Below, piece by piece: positions 13,817 to 26,639 of a stretch of DNA of 64,000 nt. Positions within the stretch are counted from its first letter, which is position 1. The number at the start of each line of letters is the position of its first letter. Origin of the DNA: Termitomyces sp. T153 (taxonomy: Eukaryota; Basidiomycota; Agaricomycetes; Agaricales; Lyophyllaceae); the NCBI GenBank assembly GCA_018296165.2, contig JACKQL020000001.1, positions 248,001-312,000 on the forward strand. The letters run 5' to 3'. Position numbers and translations under genes: made by a program. The notes beneath the pieces were generated by a model. It had not been told where the DNA came from. It was given only the letters and a program-made list of their open reading frames with translations, and did not search any database.

Positions 13817-15322
13817 TCAGGCGCCAATCGTTCTGATGTCACTTTCTCGCTCCCGAGCACGAATCCTCCCTTCCCTCATCCTTTGGATACCATCCATGAT
13901 GGTCCGGATATGGACGTCCACGGGAATAATGGTTCCCGTGATGTCGGGCTGCGAAACCTTCTCCCGCAAGTCTTTCATCTGCGCTTGCATTGTCTTCAAA
14001 TTCGTCAGAGCCTGCGTAACATGTGCCTTGGCGACATCCGTGTATTGTTCCAAGCTTTCCAGGAGTTCCAAGTTCGTTTTATAGCGGTGAAGGTCTTGGC
14101 GATTGCTACCAAGTGTCGTCCACATTGAGGCGAGTAGTTCTCCCTGCTGAGCGTTGATGTGTATGTTCTCCCTTGTGGCGAGGTCTCGAATCGCCTGAAG
14201 CCCTTCTTTCATACGTTTGAGTTGTCCCTGAGAGATCTTAGCCTGAGTGATGAGGCGGGAGAGGATCGCATCTTGGGTTCTCATAGCTTCGTTGAAGTTG
14301 TCGCTGATGATGTCTTGCGTAGACTTCTTCGATCGCCAGACCGAGAGTGATGATAGGATTCCAGATGGTACTTTAGCTTCCTCTATGGCCTTGAGAGCCC
14401 AGATGTTCAGATTTAGAATGCTACATAGATATATAAGTTTCAGCCGATAAGAATGATTCGAAGTACTTGTTACCTGTCGATCGCGCCCATTGCTCTCGCG
14501 TCAAGCTCTTGAAGGCTGTCCCCAGCTTCACCAGCATCCCTTACGAAAACGGACAAAGAATCCGCCAACTGTTCCGCAGTCCTCAAAGCACTAAAACGAA
14601 CGGCAATGATTAGGTCGCTTGTCGCGAGTTCTGCTTTGGCGATTTTGATAGCGAGCTCCGATGCGCCAGGACCATCTCCTACAAAATAATCGGCGAGGGC
14701 CTTTTGAACTTCTGCAAGGCTATGAAAATCGGCCCACAAAGCATTTGCTTCGCCAGTCGGTCTAGTCTCGACTACCGCCGAGAATTCAGCTCCCTTTGCG
14801 TTAGTCGAGGCACAGAGATAGGTTGATGAGACAAGGTCCAGACTGCACAGAGCAGGTATGGTTATTTTGTTAAATACCGGAGAGATGACTGAAAAAAAGA
14901 TCGGATAGTCTCGGATGATAAAGAGAGCAGTATTTCTTATGATGTCGGAGGCCCAAGAAAGGTACGATGCGATAAGGAGGACTACAATGATCATAAGGCC
15001 TTTGAAGTGATGAACACGTCTAGTCCAGGCCGTCTGCGGCTTCATGCTGGATATGTCCGAACTGGTCTTGCGCAGATGACCTCCTGAAATGATGGAAGTT
15101 TCAAGCAAAGCACGTTCATTTGTGTCAGTGAGAGAAGGCAGCGAATCTTTCAGCGACTCTGTGACACGGCTGTTCCACTGCACGATTGAGTCTTCGATGT
15201 GATAACCTGCATGTGCCGATCCTTGATTCTGTGGTATCTTGAGTCGCAATCAGAGTGATACGGCCAATATGTAGTCATTAACGCACTGTGTCATGAACTT
15301 GGACCTGCAGTGGAGCCTTCAT
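13817..15322 (-). CDS. Single-pass membrane protein with long coiled coil, function unknown
   Basis: Minus strand. I choose the ATG at 15322 (MKAPLQVQVHDT), joined through a short GTGCGT intron to IPQNQGSAHAGYHIEDSI; a start nearer 15249 would need a TTG. A hydrophobic span (MIIVVLLIASYLSWASDII) sits about 100 residues in. The rest is mostly alpha-helical: LWADFHSLAEVQKALADYFV, many Ala/Glu/Leu heptads, then a long charged coiled coil after the second intron (near 14420-14470), including QAKISQGQLKRMKEGLQAIR and ALTNLKTMQAQMKDLREKVS. I do not recognise the family. Similar architecture is common in conserved basidiomycete hypothetical proteins. It is divergent from the acyltransferase at 15610, with 287 bp between the starts. 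Confidence 0.7.
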
Positions 15323-15609
15323 AGGTCGCTTGACAAGCGTCGCAGTCATAGTTCGATAGATACCTGATTGTGTGGATATTTATACTCCAGTAACCTTTTG
15401 TGCCACTCATTGTATTGTGAGCAAAGACTCTGAATACAAAGCGAGGAAAGGTTGACAACAAGTGTGCCTTGGCAACTGTAGTGGAAGTCCAGGAATTTCA
15501 CATGATTGGCTCGTGCTCGTTCCTGAATTGACGGGTTATTCCACTCGACCACTCGATCTGGCAGTAGTATCCTGCTTTCCATCCGTAGGAGTGTTGTCCG
15601 GAAGCTTTC
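15323..15609. promoter_or_regulatory. Shared divergent promoter region (coiled-coil protein / acyltransferase)
   Basis: 287 bp between two start codons on opposite strands. It must hold both core promoters unless a distal 5' exon exists. No TATA box is clear. Confidence 0.4.
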
Positions 15610-18031
15610 ATGGCATCAGAACGAAAGGTGCTGCACAGAGTGCTTCGTCAAATCTCAGACTGGGCTCTCTCGTCCTTCTTCACGGAAATTCGTGTCATCG
15701 GAGGGGAGAATGTGCCCGAAGATGGTCCCATTATAGTGTACGTCTAAGACCCTAATTTGCGAAAAACGTCGCGTTTGTTGTTTCTTGCTCTCGGCTGTTG
15801 CTGACCAATCCAATTAGGACTGCTACCCACCATAATATGATGCTTGACCCAGCTGTTCTCTGTGGGTGAACAGTAGATATACAACTTAATGACTCACGCT
15901 GAACGATGGGCAGCTGTGACGTTCCCTCACCATCGTATTTTGAACTACTGGAGTAAAGGTGACACGTCAGCCCAGCCCAGTTCTACTTCGATGGTTGCTC
16001 AATAATTTCTGACAGCGAGTCTATTCACTAATCCTATAGTCCGGTATATTTTACTCTCCTCGGGTAATATTCCTGTCGAGCGCAGGTCGAAGGATCGTCA
16101 AGTACTATTTAAGGGGACTCTAGAGGAACTTTCTAAGGGTCACGCAGTTGCTTTGTTCCCGGAAGGGACCAGTTATACCGAGCCGAGGATTATGCAAGTC
16201 AAAGATGGAGCAGCATGGGCGGCCCTCGAGTACTCCAAATGGCGCCAAGAAAACTCGGAGTTGGCACCTCTTCAGGACGTGATTATCGTTCCTGCTGCGA
16301 TAGTTTACACTAACAAATCCAAGTACCGAAGTTCAGTACGTCTCATGATCAATAGTTTCCCTCTAACACCTACTTATCCTTATCTTGCCCTTAGGTTGTG
16401 GTCGAGTGAGATCGATTCTTTCTTTGTCAGTTCTCATATTGAATTTTTGTTTGTCAGGTATGGACAACCAATTACGTTGGACGCGTATAAGGAGCAATTC
16501 ATTTCTGGTGGTGAAGGCGCATCTCGCGCTGCCGTGAAGAGGCTGACTCGTGCTATTGAAAGCGAACTTTTGGAAGCAACCATAAATGCCCCGGACTGGT
16601 GCAAATTGAACCTTCTTTAGCTGTAATTTTCACTCAAGTTTCGCTAGGAATGTACTTTTCGCTGCACGTATGGCACGTGACATTCTGTGGGAAGGGAACA
16701 AATCTATCGATCTCGATGACTTTGTGGCAATATCGCAGACGTATGTATCATTTCGCTCTCGTAGTAGACCCTCTAATCGAGATTCGTCAGCCTGGTGGAT
16801 TTGTTTTCTGGTGATACCCCGATCCCCCATTTTAGAACTACAAAACGCAATCTACTCGAGTATTATTCCCTGCTGCAATCTACTCACCTCACCAATTCCG
16901 AGTTGAAGTCTCTGCCTCTACCTCGATCCCTCAATCCCAACATAATTGCGCCGATTCCTAGCCGCCTCTTCACTCTCCTTATTCTCATTCGCGACAGTTT
17001 GTCCGCTCTGATTCGTCTGCCTTTCTTCCTCTTCCCACTCATCATGTACTCACCTGTATATTCTATGGGTCGTCTGGGAGCAAGGTTAGTCAAGGATGAG
17101 GAGGAGACACAGGCTCAAAACAAGGTGGTCTTCGGATTCCTGTCACTCGTACTCATATATCCTGCCGCCTTTTTCTTCCTATGGGCACTGTTATGGTATA
17201 CATCAACCGGTGCAGTATTGGCAGCAGCTACAGTCTACCTGCTTGCCAAATACCATGACCGAATGATTGATGGTTAGTGGTTTGTTTCTCAAAGCACCTT
17301 CGACCTTCTCATTTTATTATATCTACAGATTACTACCTGCGGTAATCGCCTCTTTTGTCTCTTGCCCAATTACATACTGAAGGATCAATAGGGGGAGACG
17401 CATAATTGCCGCATGGAGAGTACTGGTCGGTGTATGGGCTCCTAAACGTTGGGACCTTTCAATAGCGGCTCTTTCCCAATACACCACTCCAGCCCCACCG
17501 AAAGAAAACCCGTGGATAGAAAAGCCAAAAACACCAGATCAACTTTCTCGAAGTTCTAGCCCCTCCCCGTTATCGTCTGGATCCTCTTCCCCCACTTCGA
17601 TTTCAGGAGTCGTGAATACTGGTGGAGAGCCTCTTGCCAAAATTCGTTCTACGCGCCGCCCTCCGTCAAGACGCCTCGTGCGTCATGTCCTAAAAGCCCG
17701 TGTTGAGGCAGTGAAAGCGTTTGCAATATTCCTGGATAATCTCCTACGGGCTCCGCCGTCGACCCATGTCAAGGCAAGCGTGCATTTAGCACGAAGCTAT
17801 GGTCACCTGGCAGAAGTAAAGTCTACCGACTCTGATACTGTGGAAGTCTGCGGATGGAGAGACGTACATGAGATTGTCCAATTCTTGAAGCAGCGAGGGG
17901 CAAATATCCCAGTGATGCAGTTGAGCGCCTTTGATGGCGAATGGGCTGCACTGAGCAGTGAAGGGGAAGGCTATATGACAGGGGATGCAGATACATTTTG
18001 GACTAGTACTACTCCATCGAAGAATTTGTGA
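15610..18031 (+). CDS. Glycerol-3-phosphate / DHAP acyltransferase (SCT1/GPT2 type)
   Basis: The enzyme adds the first acyl chain to glycerol-3-phosphate in the ER, starting phospholipid and triacylglycerol synthesis. The ATG at 15610 gives MASERKVLHRVLRQISDWAL, then IRVIGGENVPEDGPIIV. PlsC-type acyltransferase motifs follow: ATHHNMMLDPAVL (HX4D; this family usually has NHXXXXD), GNIPVERRSKDRQ, and LFPEGTSYTEPRI. A region VYTNKSKYRSSV and YGQPITLDAYKEQF close the catalytic domain. Two or more hydrophobic spans (PFFLFPLIMYSPVYSMG, FGFLSLVLIYPAAFFFLWAL) lie in the C-terminal half, followed by a Ser/Pro-rich cytosolic tail, as in yeast Sct1 and Gpt2. Introns lie at about 15738-15817, twice near 15870-16020, 16337-16396 and elsewhere. 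Confidence 0.88.
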
Positions 18032-18551
18032 ATATTTTTGTGTAATGTATCGGGTTTACGGTTTTTGGCTGGGCCACTCTTATTTGCCATTGATCTCTTA
18101 AGACTAGTTTATGATAGCGTTTTTCCCCGGTCTTCTTTTAATACTTCGTTAGCATAGTAAGCTACTGAAGTCCTCAGGCCTCACTTTTTGCAGCTTGTGA
18201 GATGCTCTCAATATGACTAGATTTATCCTATAAGTTTTGAAGAGAATATGAGCATAAGCGCTAGGACACTAGCACTGTAGAATAACTGCTTGCCAGCTAC
18301 CGCTGTTGATTTATTGATGCGAGTCAATAGAATTTTGTTATTATGTTAGTATCGGAGGTATATGTTGATGAGACGTCAGCGTTCGTCAACGGTTAGGTGC
18401 GAAAAGTTTACAAAATACAATGAATGGTTCAACGTCAACGTTCAAAATTATTGTTACCGCCAGCAACTTGTAAGGCATCCGCGTGACCCCGTTTTCGAGA
18501 CGTCCATCACTCCTTCAGACTCTTATACTACAACAAGGTTGGAGAATCATC
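18032..18551. other. Intergenic, upstream of PI4-kinase
   Basis: 520 bp between two plus-strand genes, AT-rich around 18230-18360. It should hold the acyltransferase 3' UTR and the kinase promoter. No ORF, RNA gene or repeat is convincing. Confidence 0.4.
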
Positions 18552-21500
18552 ATGTCTCGTTCACATTACACGCCCATCGCACAGTCCATTGACGAAGCCG
18601 ACGAGGAAACAGATGTTGGAGATCCACAGCCCGGCCCCTCCAATAGGTTCACACGTGGCCGAAGTCGTACAAGTCGCCCGGGAAACATTGATCTCAAGAA
18701 ATTGGACAATGCATTCAAACGGTGACAATCAGAAGATTCTGTGTACCGTGATTCTAACGTGTCTGGTTATTCAAGATGGACAGAATCCATAGCGCAGAAA
18801 GTGAAACGAAAGAAGAAGGCGAGCCTAGCTCACGAGAGAAGGACTATATGGCATAGTGTTTTTGAGCCACAAGTGGTGATAACAGGTGTACCCATATGGA
18901 ACGTACGTTCTACCTGTAAAATTTTTCTATCTTGTCTCCAAACCTTCATTAGGTCAAGACCCTGGACCATAATCAGCCTATGACGCAAGCGACTTTTGAT
19001 GCGTGAGTCTCCGGGAAACCATCCATTACACATTGCAACTGATAGAACTTAATGTAGCATGGTTCAATCCATAAAGACCGCAATTTCGGAGGGCATACAC
19101 CCGAAGATGATCACAAAAGGCTCTTCTGGATCCTATTTCGCTCGTGCCAAGGCTGATGGTCGGGTGCAGACAGTGGCGTATGCCTCGAAATTCTTTGGTC
19201 TATTCACTGCTCATTCTATCTTATTACAGCGTCTTTAAACCCAAAGATGAAGAACCCTATGGGCGGCTCAACCCAAAGGTAGTTCTTAAAGGGATGTTCT
19301 GATTCTGAAATTAAGCAATTTGTAGACGACGAAATGGATACATAGACAGTTTAGATGGATTATTCCCTTCGGACGAGCTTGCCTTATACCAAATCTTAGG
19401 TCAGTATCTCCTTCTGAAACTCTGCTGATATTGAATACCCGTCACCAGCTACATTTCTGAGGCAGCCGCTTCATTATTGGACCATCGGCTATCCCTACAT
19501 ATAGTCCCACCTACGCAACTGGTTTCTTTGTCAAGTCCGGTGAGAAAGTCCATTATGATTTTGCCCGTCAACTTTGAACCTTGGCAAATTCAAAGGCATT
19601 CTTCTATGACTGGATAGATAGGAACGCCGCCAAGAAAGGCAAACCTCTTCCTGAGAAGATTGGAAGCATGCAATACTTCCTGCATGGCTATCAAGGCATG
19701 TCCTTTATACTTCTAGTAACTTCGTTCGTCACCTCAGTTCAACCAGACGCTTCTGATTTCCTACGAAAATACCCATGGCCAGGCCGTGCCATCGCTGATA
19801 CCTTTGATGATTCCAGTCACCGACACGGTGCCTTTTCCAAACGTATCCTGAATACGCTCAAGATTGTTTGCGGAAGAACGGGTGACATCGAGGATGTTTA
19901 CGATGATCCTGATTACGACTATGAGCGAGTGATGTATGATGCCAGCGAGTCGAATGATTCTGAACGACCCTTTTACTGGAGCCAAACACTTCAGAAGAGC
20001 TTCCGAGAAGAATTAGAAAAGTACGACTATTTTCGTTGCATAATCTCACGATTGATTTCCTACTTTTCTAGACTCGTTATTTTGGGTACGGCTTTGACGG
20101 CCCAACATTTGAAATCTATAGCTAAATCGTGACAGATTATCTGATGCTGAACACTGATCGCGGTGCCGATAATTACATGATCAAATATTGCGAAGGTGAT
20201 CATGAGAAGACCCTCGTCGACGTTGCGCCCTCTCGATGCATCCGTAAAGAAATGCCGGTCATGAGTGAACTTAGAAGAGGAGCTTCCTCCAGTGCTCCTA
20301 GCATGACTACCTCTTCGCCTTATTTTGCTTCACCAGTTCCTTCAGATCATTCCCTTCCTCCTACTGACTATACCCGGACACCTCATATACATATTGCAGC
20401 TATCGATAATTCCCTCTCTTTCCCTCACGAACATCCACAAGGCTGGCGCTCATACACATATGGTTGGTTGTTTCTTCCCGTCAGCATCATTGGGCGGCCG
20501 TTCAGCGAAAAGACGCGCAGTCACTTTCTTCCGCTTTTGACATCCAAGGAATGGTGGGAAGAGACTGTTTTTCAACTAGAGAAGCTATTTGCCGTGGATC
20601 CTGATTTCCATCCGAAGATGTTCAGGGTAAAATTTTTCGGCGGCATATTCTTTCGATTAACACTGATAAATGATCTGCAGAGACAATTAGCTGTCATTAA
20701 AGGTCTCTCACCACCTTGTGAGATATTTTGCTGAGTTTGACAGAGATTTTTCAGGCCAGGCATGGAATATAGTTCAGTCGTTGAAACATTCCGTGAGCCT
20801 ATTCTTTTTTTCCTTTACGACTTAATCCTTATTTTCCACAGGACGAGGGTGAGAAAAACATTGGTCATACGACAACTACTTTTTTGACCAACAGACATAA
20901 CCAGGACCACTGGAGTTGACACGAAGGAAGAAAGCCTTGGTTTGGGATGATGAACTCGAGATTTCGGAAGACAACCATGAATCTCAGTTACCGAATGGTC
21001 CTTCGACTTCCTCGCCCAGGCAGTCTGTGAGTAGTGTGCCTTTGCCTCGGAGAACCAGGAGTCACAGCTCTTGTGGCGATTTCCCTCCCCCAATCCGGCG
21101 TACATCGACAGACGCTTCTGGATTTCCCAGACCTGTTTCCTTCTCCACCAAATTCCAGCGAGTACATCCCGGAACCACTGGAGTTACTGTCTTGGAACAT
21201 CTAGAACGTCTGGACGCTGTAGAGGCCAGCCTACAAAGGCTCGGTACTGAAGAGACGATTGACGAAGTCGATGTGGGTGTTACTGATGCCAACAAACCTG
21301 AGCCTGCTGCGGCAGCATCGTCTAATGTTCCGACGTCACCCTTCTCTCCGCCTGGAAGCCCCCTCCCGACAGTCCCTGAGGTATTATCTTCCGCAAGCTC
21401 TATTGCGGAGGAAGATTTGGCAGCTATGTCCAAGTCAACATCACATGTTGAGATGTCTGTATCACAAAGCCGGCTCGTAAATGTGCAAGGTTTTGAATGG

Positions 21501-21642
21501 ATTCACACTACTCCAGAGCAGCAACAGAAACGGATTGTTATTGCGGAGGTTCGTAGTGCGCTCCTCTCCTATTCGGTAAATATCAAATTTTTTACAGCGC
21601 ATGGAAATCATCAACAAGAAACCATTATGCGCGTGGTGGTGA
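18552..21642 (+). CDS. LSB6: Type II phosphatidylinositol 4-kinase (LSB6-like)
   Basis: The enzyme phosphorylates phosphatidylinositol at the 4 position on endosomal and vacuolar membranes. The ATG at 18552 starts MSRSHYTPIAQSIDEADEE. Many small exons follow. Kinase landmarks: the nucleotide loop KGSSGSYFARAK, VFKPKDEEPYGRLNPK, TTKWIHRQ with Cys/Phe-rich FRWIIPFGRACLIP, the catalytic loop DYLMLNTDRGADNYMIKY, and HIAAIDNSLSFPHEHPQGWR, whose D is the metal-binding residue of the family. A long Ser/Pro-rich C-terminal region follows. I end the protein at 21642: an intron of 49 nt (GTTCGT...ACAG, about 21549-21597) joins IAE to RMEIINKKPLCAWW and TGA. Without it the frame runs to 21731. Its 3' end faces the next gene at only 93 bp. 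Confidence 0.88.
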
Positions 21643-21735
21643 TTTGTTTTAATAGAGATTTATCCGCTATAAACTTTAGTATATTGTACAAGAGCATATT
21701 ATTTTATCCGGATCCGAAAGTCAAAAAATAATGAG

Positions 21736-23274
21736 TTATTCCTCACCCTCTGTCAATAACCATTGAGCAAAGTCTTCCAAACGTTTTTCCTCTCCTTCCT
21801 CTCCTTCACCTTCGACATCATCCCCAGCTCCACTTCGCTGGAATCTCTGTCCACCAGAAAACACAGAGGCTTCAATTCGACGCCCAGCAAAATATCGGCC
21901 ATTCATTTTCTGAGAGAAGACCTGTAAGCGACAACGTCAATAACACATCCTTAAGCGACGTACCAATAAGCAAGCCTTTGCGCTTATAGGATCTCGGAAT
22001 TTGACAGTCATTATGCCATCTTTCTCCTTCTGCACAGAGTGACTGTGATGAGCAATCGAGGACTACGAACACACTGTCCACTCACATCAAACAAGACGAC
22101 GTTCGTAACTTCACCTAAAGTAGAACATTCTTCTCGTACATCTTCCTTTAGATCAAGAAGCAAAGTAGCATCCTCTGCGAGCTCTTCCAACGTGAACATG
22201 TGTTTGAGGACGACGACTCTGCTGTTCTGGTTCGCCGTAGATGTAGCGCTTTCCTCAGGTGAGATCGACGGCCCGAAGCCGTCTTCATCGTTCCATTCAT
22301 TAATTTTTCTTCAAAGAGTTCAGTTAAATGGAGTATCGACCAAAAGTGTCGAATGCGCACCTCTGCATTTTTCCAATTCGCCGCGTGGCTTTCTTTTTGT
22401 CAAGAGTTTTGCGAGGTTGTGCGACTTCCGATCCACCTGGTTTCTTGTGTGTGAAATCAGCTTTCGAGACCGACATCACTGAGGACGAGTCGCCAAATCG
22501 TAATTCCGCTTCGTCAAGAATGTTGAGAGCCAATGAGACCGAATCTTCCTTGAAGAATACCACAAGAGCTTCTCCGCTAAATGTTCCATCGTCCTTCGCA
22601 TACATTTTCACCTTGGGCTCGCCCTCTTCATCTTCCTCGATCACGCCGCACTTGGAGAATCGCTCGATAATCTCATCCAGCTCAGTGTTGGAGGGAAGCC
22701 CAGTCACATATACAGCTGTGTTCTTTGACTTGCGTTCGGCAGGCGGACGATCCTTTTTATCAGCTTTCCCGCGCTTGATGGATGATCCAGATTGAGATGT
22801 GGCGGATGTATAATCCTCGGGATCTTTCCTTTTTTTATTCTCGCGAGCGAGAACTGGTGCAGCCGGAGCCTGTTTTATCACGAGGTTTTCTTGATTGGAA
22901 GCAGTTGAGAGAAGATTGAACCAAGTTTACCTCCTCGTCAACTCCTTCGACGGCATATGCAGCTTGCTGTCGCTTGACAAGATCTTCGTCAACCTGTAAC
23001 TTGTGAACGCGTCATATTAGAAGAGTGATGCTCGGAACATACCAGAGGTACCCACATCCCTTTGGTAGCATCATACTCTAGCTCTGGACCGTCGTCTTGC
23101 TCAAGTCTCCACGCGTTCGCTTCTTTTGAGAAATATATTCTTGACGAGGATATCAGCAGGACAAACCATAATATACAGTAATGCTATGTATATGCACCTT
23201 TCATCGTTGGCGAAGGCGGCAGCTTGAGCCCCTGCAGACGCCCCTACTGGAGCAGAAGGTGGTGCGACAGACAT
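21736..23274 (-). CDS. U2 snRNP-associated splicing factor, CUS2/Tat-SF1 family
   Basis: Minus strand, about seven exons. The ATG at 23274 reads MSVAPPSAPVGASAGAQAAA. Next comes EYDATKGMWVPLVDEDLVKR, typical of the family's N-terminus, then a basic linker with KKRKDPED. RRM1 contains NTAVYVTGLPSNTELDEIIE and GEALVVFFKEDSVSLALNIL; RRM2 contains RVVVLKHMFTLEELAED and GIMTVKFRDPISAKACLLKM with NGRYFAGRRIEASVF. An acidic end (EGEGEEGEE, TEGEE) follows. The proteins help remodel U2 snRNA and couple SF3b to U2 during early spliceosome assembly in the nucleus. Confidence 0.9.
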
Positions 23275-24456
23275 TCTTGTGTTTACGTATGTTGAGTCGG
23301 CCTCCACGTGCTTTCTCCCCTTGCCTTATTTAATTAAAGAAGGCGCGTTGTTTGGTTGTATTGAATCAGTCATGAGCCAACTCTGGGCCACCTCTTGTCT
23401 CCTGCTCAATGATCTGTTGGACTGGTAGACTTCACTTTCCTCTTTTGGCACAATTAGTAATCACTTAGATACAGTCGCGTTGGACTCGACTTACCTCCTC
23501 AGTCTGTTTCTCTCATCGTGGTTGATGCTGAGGTTGTAAGTCAAGTCTTCTGCTAGTTTTGTTACTTTTATAACTCACGCATATTATGTAGTTCGTCTTT
23601 TATCGTCACCATTAGGTACGAAATATAGTCTGTTTCTCCCATCGTGGTTGACGCTGAGGTCTTCGTCTTTTATCGTCGCCACTAGTGGCTTCAGTTCTGG
23701 GCCGGCATGATCAACCAAAGACTACTTAAGCAGCAACAGTTGGACGTCATAATCTTTTGATGCGCTATACGAGATCATTTAGAAGACTCAAGAAACTTCC
23801 CAACTATCCAACGATGATCAGGTACCAGATACGATGATACGGTCACTTTCAACTCGGTTAGTTCAAACAAAAGTGCGTCTTGAAGCATCTTACAAGGCTC
23901 AAACTCCAAGATTGTCAAATTTCTTGAGTCACGAAGATGTATCCACTCACAATAACTTCCAACGGTCAACTTCAAGTAATTGTTCCATAAGATCGTCAAA
24001 ATCGTGACCCGGCCTTGGCCTGTTGCCTCAAATCAATACGTATGACCAACTTCCCGTCTGATCAAGCAGTTCTACCAATTGAACTTCCACTCAGAGTTTA
24101 TACATAGTCCTTCATCGATCATTATCAATATGCAAAATTGTTACGCGCGCACGTGCCATGGCTGCATTGTTAGTTGCGTGTCAAAGCGGTGGCCTTTGCA
24201 AATTTCCCCTTTGACCTCTACCTCTACCAAGTTCGACTAACACCGTAATCACCCACCCAGTCAGCAGGATCTCGATCAGGAATTGGAATTGTTGGCTCGC
24301 CACACCTTGTTGTGATCGAGTGGAGGAGTTCAAGCTATTAGGACTATTCCGCTTCGAGGCTTACGAAGCGTTCCAAAATACCTTCCGGTTGACGTTGAAA
24401 TTCGACTTTCCTCTGTTTGAAACGATTTACAAGCCTCTCGCTTCTTGAACCACCTG
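23275..24456. other. Gene-poor interval of 1.18 kb with duplicated short segments
   Basis: The stretch holds the start region of the splicing factor (minus) and the upstream region of kinase copy B (plus). It contains interleaved imperfect repeats, listed separately. Open frames here (for example 23775-23999 minus) look like chance. I see no transposon ends. Confidence 0.4.
23501..23685. repeat. Interleaved imperfect direct repeats
   Basis: A unit of about 33 nt (AGTCTGTTTCTC..., containing CATCGTGGTTGA) occurs at 23501 and again at 23627, spacing 126 nt, with two substitutions. A 24 nt unit (TTCGTCTTTTATCGTC...) occurs at 23592 and 23662, spacing 70 nt, also with two substitutions. The pattern suggests local duplication followed by small changes. 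Confidence 0.8.
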
Positions 24457-26639
24457 ATGGAATATCTCCAAGATTACCAATCCCAACAACAGACTCAATC
24501 AACCCAGACTCAATCAACCCAACCAGTTTCTCAACAAGAAAGGGATGAGGGTTTTAATAGTATGTGGGGCTACCTGGAACCGTGTAGTACAGAAACCTCT
24601 AGACTCAGCTTCTTGTTGAATAAATCTGTCTACAAGTTGGGCCGCAATACAGATGACAACGATTATATACTGCCTGGGGACCAAATCAGTCAGTGCAATG
24701 TTTCTTGCCATTCCAGTATATGATGATTTATTATGCGTACATGCTATAGGTAGTCAGCACTGTATCATTACCTGGGATGGAACCTATCAGAATGCCAGCG
24801 TCACAGTTCTGGATATATCAAGGAACGGCACATTTGTAGGTTACCATTTACATATCGTTTTCCTCCTCTAATTCTCAACTTTTTAAGATGAATGGCGACA
24901 AAATCGGAAAGGATCGAACGGCCGTGCTTCGTCACGGGAGCGAAATCTCATTTTGTAGCCGTGATACTTATCGTGCGTATAATATACATTCTCCTCCTCG
25001 TCCGCTGATTTCACCGAAGGGTTTACCTATCGCCATACGGCGAATCGCCCAGTAACTACCTTCAAGACCAAATACGACATAATAGCAGACCTTGGACAAG
25101 GCTCGTATGGACTTGTCAAGAAAGCCGTTTGCCGAAGTTCTGGCGAGTACGTTGCCGTAAAAATACTGAAAGATACCAAGACCATTCGTGATCAAAATTC
25201 GCCCCTCCGAAGCCGAGAGATTGAAGTCCTACAGATGCTTAAACACAGAAATATTTGCGAATTAAAGGAAGCCTTTTTCCAGGACGATTCTGATGAAATC
25301 AGTAGTTATCTAAATCTATTCTTTATATGGTTCTACTAACATTTCAATCTTAAGGTTTGATCCTGGAACTTGTGGAAGGTGGAGACCTCCTTGCTTATCT
25401 TCTCCAATATGCTCCACTCAGTGTGTTAAGCGGATGATTTTTCTTTATGTAGTTCGTCTAATGGTGTGCTTTTAGCTGAAGTTGAGTCCAAGCACTTTAC
25501 TTACCAAATATGCGATGCGCTTGCAGTAGGGTTTCAGTTTTCATAAATACTTCATCGCTGATTTTCCACAGTACATCCATTCACGAAATGTAGCTCATCG
25601 CGATCTCAAGCCCGAGGTACGCACACCCATAGCTTATGGATTGCCACTGATCCACTCTTTTTATCAGAACATCTTACTCACAAAAGACAAACCACCCATC
25701 GTCAAGGTGGCTGATTTTGGTCTTGCAAAGTTTGTGGATAGTCAGACTATGTTCAAGGTAGATTTGCATTTCGAGTGATGATCCAATCAAGTCATCTCTT
25801 TTTCTCCAGACGATGTGCGGCTCTCCTGCGTATCTAGCTCCCGAAATTGTTCTCCAGGAGAATTCTGAAGGCTATGATAACCTTGTGGATAGTTGGGGTG
25901 TTGGAGTCATGGTTTTTGCGATGTATGTCCCACTGAACATCTTGGTAAAGACGAGCTCCATATATTGCCAGGATTTTTCGGAGAAACCCTTTCGTCGATG
26001 ACAGAAGAAAAGATCTCCGCACTCGCATCCTTGACCGTAAAATTGACTGGACACCACTATCCAATAGTTATATGACTATCAGCTCCGAAGGTTCTTCATT
26101 TAACTTTTGAACTTCCATGCCGTTTTTAGACTAATGTACTTCTAGCGACTGATTTTATCTCTTCTCTACTGCAGAAAGACCCTCGACAACGCATGGCCCT
26201 CGCGAATGCTCTTAAACATCCTTGGTTCGAGGATTACATACCCATCTATGATCACAAAACCAACTCCAGCAGTAATGTTCGCTCCAGCAACCATTCTATG
26301 GTTCCTTCCATTGCAGCCGACAACGTATACCCAAGACTTAATGCAAGTCTTCATATTGGGTCTTCTGTCGCCTTGAACAGTGGCGATCCCGCAGATGATA
26401 AAACGGGTCTCATCCCCAAGGTGCTGAATGAACATGTGCATGTAGCATCGACGCCTCTCCCAGGAGACGCTTACGATGACTTCCAATATGATTGTCAGTC
26501 CCTAGGCTCGGATGAATACCCACCTGGGCTTTTGAAGTCTGTAGAAAGACAGGTTGCTGATGGTGTTGAAAATGAAGAAGTTGATGTCAAGACTCTCAAT
26601 GCCAACGCACGTCGATCCTCTCGTCTTACTCGCGGATAA
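24457..26639 (+). CDS. CHK2/Cds1-type FHA kinase, diverged paralog (copy B)
   Basis: Same architecture and intron layout as the kinase at 6744-9200, but clearly diverged; about 540 residues by my reading. The ATG at 24457 gives MEYLQDYQSQQQTQSTQTQS, an SQ/TQ cluster with four TQ and one SQ. The FHA domain shows KLGRNTDDND, a conserved SxQH before CIITWDG, and ISRNGTF. The kinase domain keeps every catalytic element: ADLGQGSYGLV, YVAVKILKD, HRDLKPEN, DFGLAKF, TMCGSPAYLAPEIV, KDPRQRMALANALKHPW. An intron near 25922-25969 joins VMVFAM to a PFVDDRRKDLRTRI segment. The tail is shorter than in copy A but keeps the terminal RRSSRL motif (ARRSSRLTRG). No stop or frameshift is needed, so it looks functional. 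The upstream promoter differs from copy A. Confidence 0.88.
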
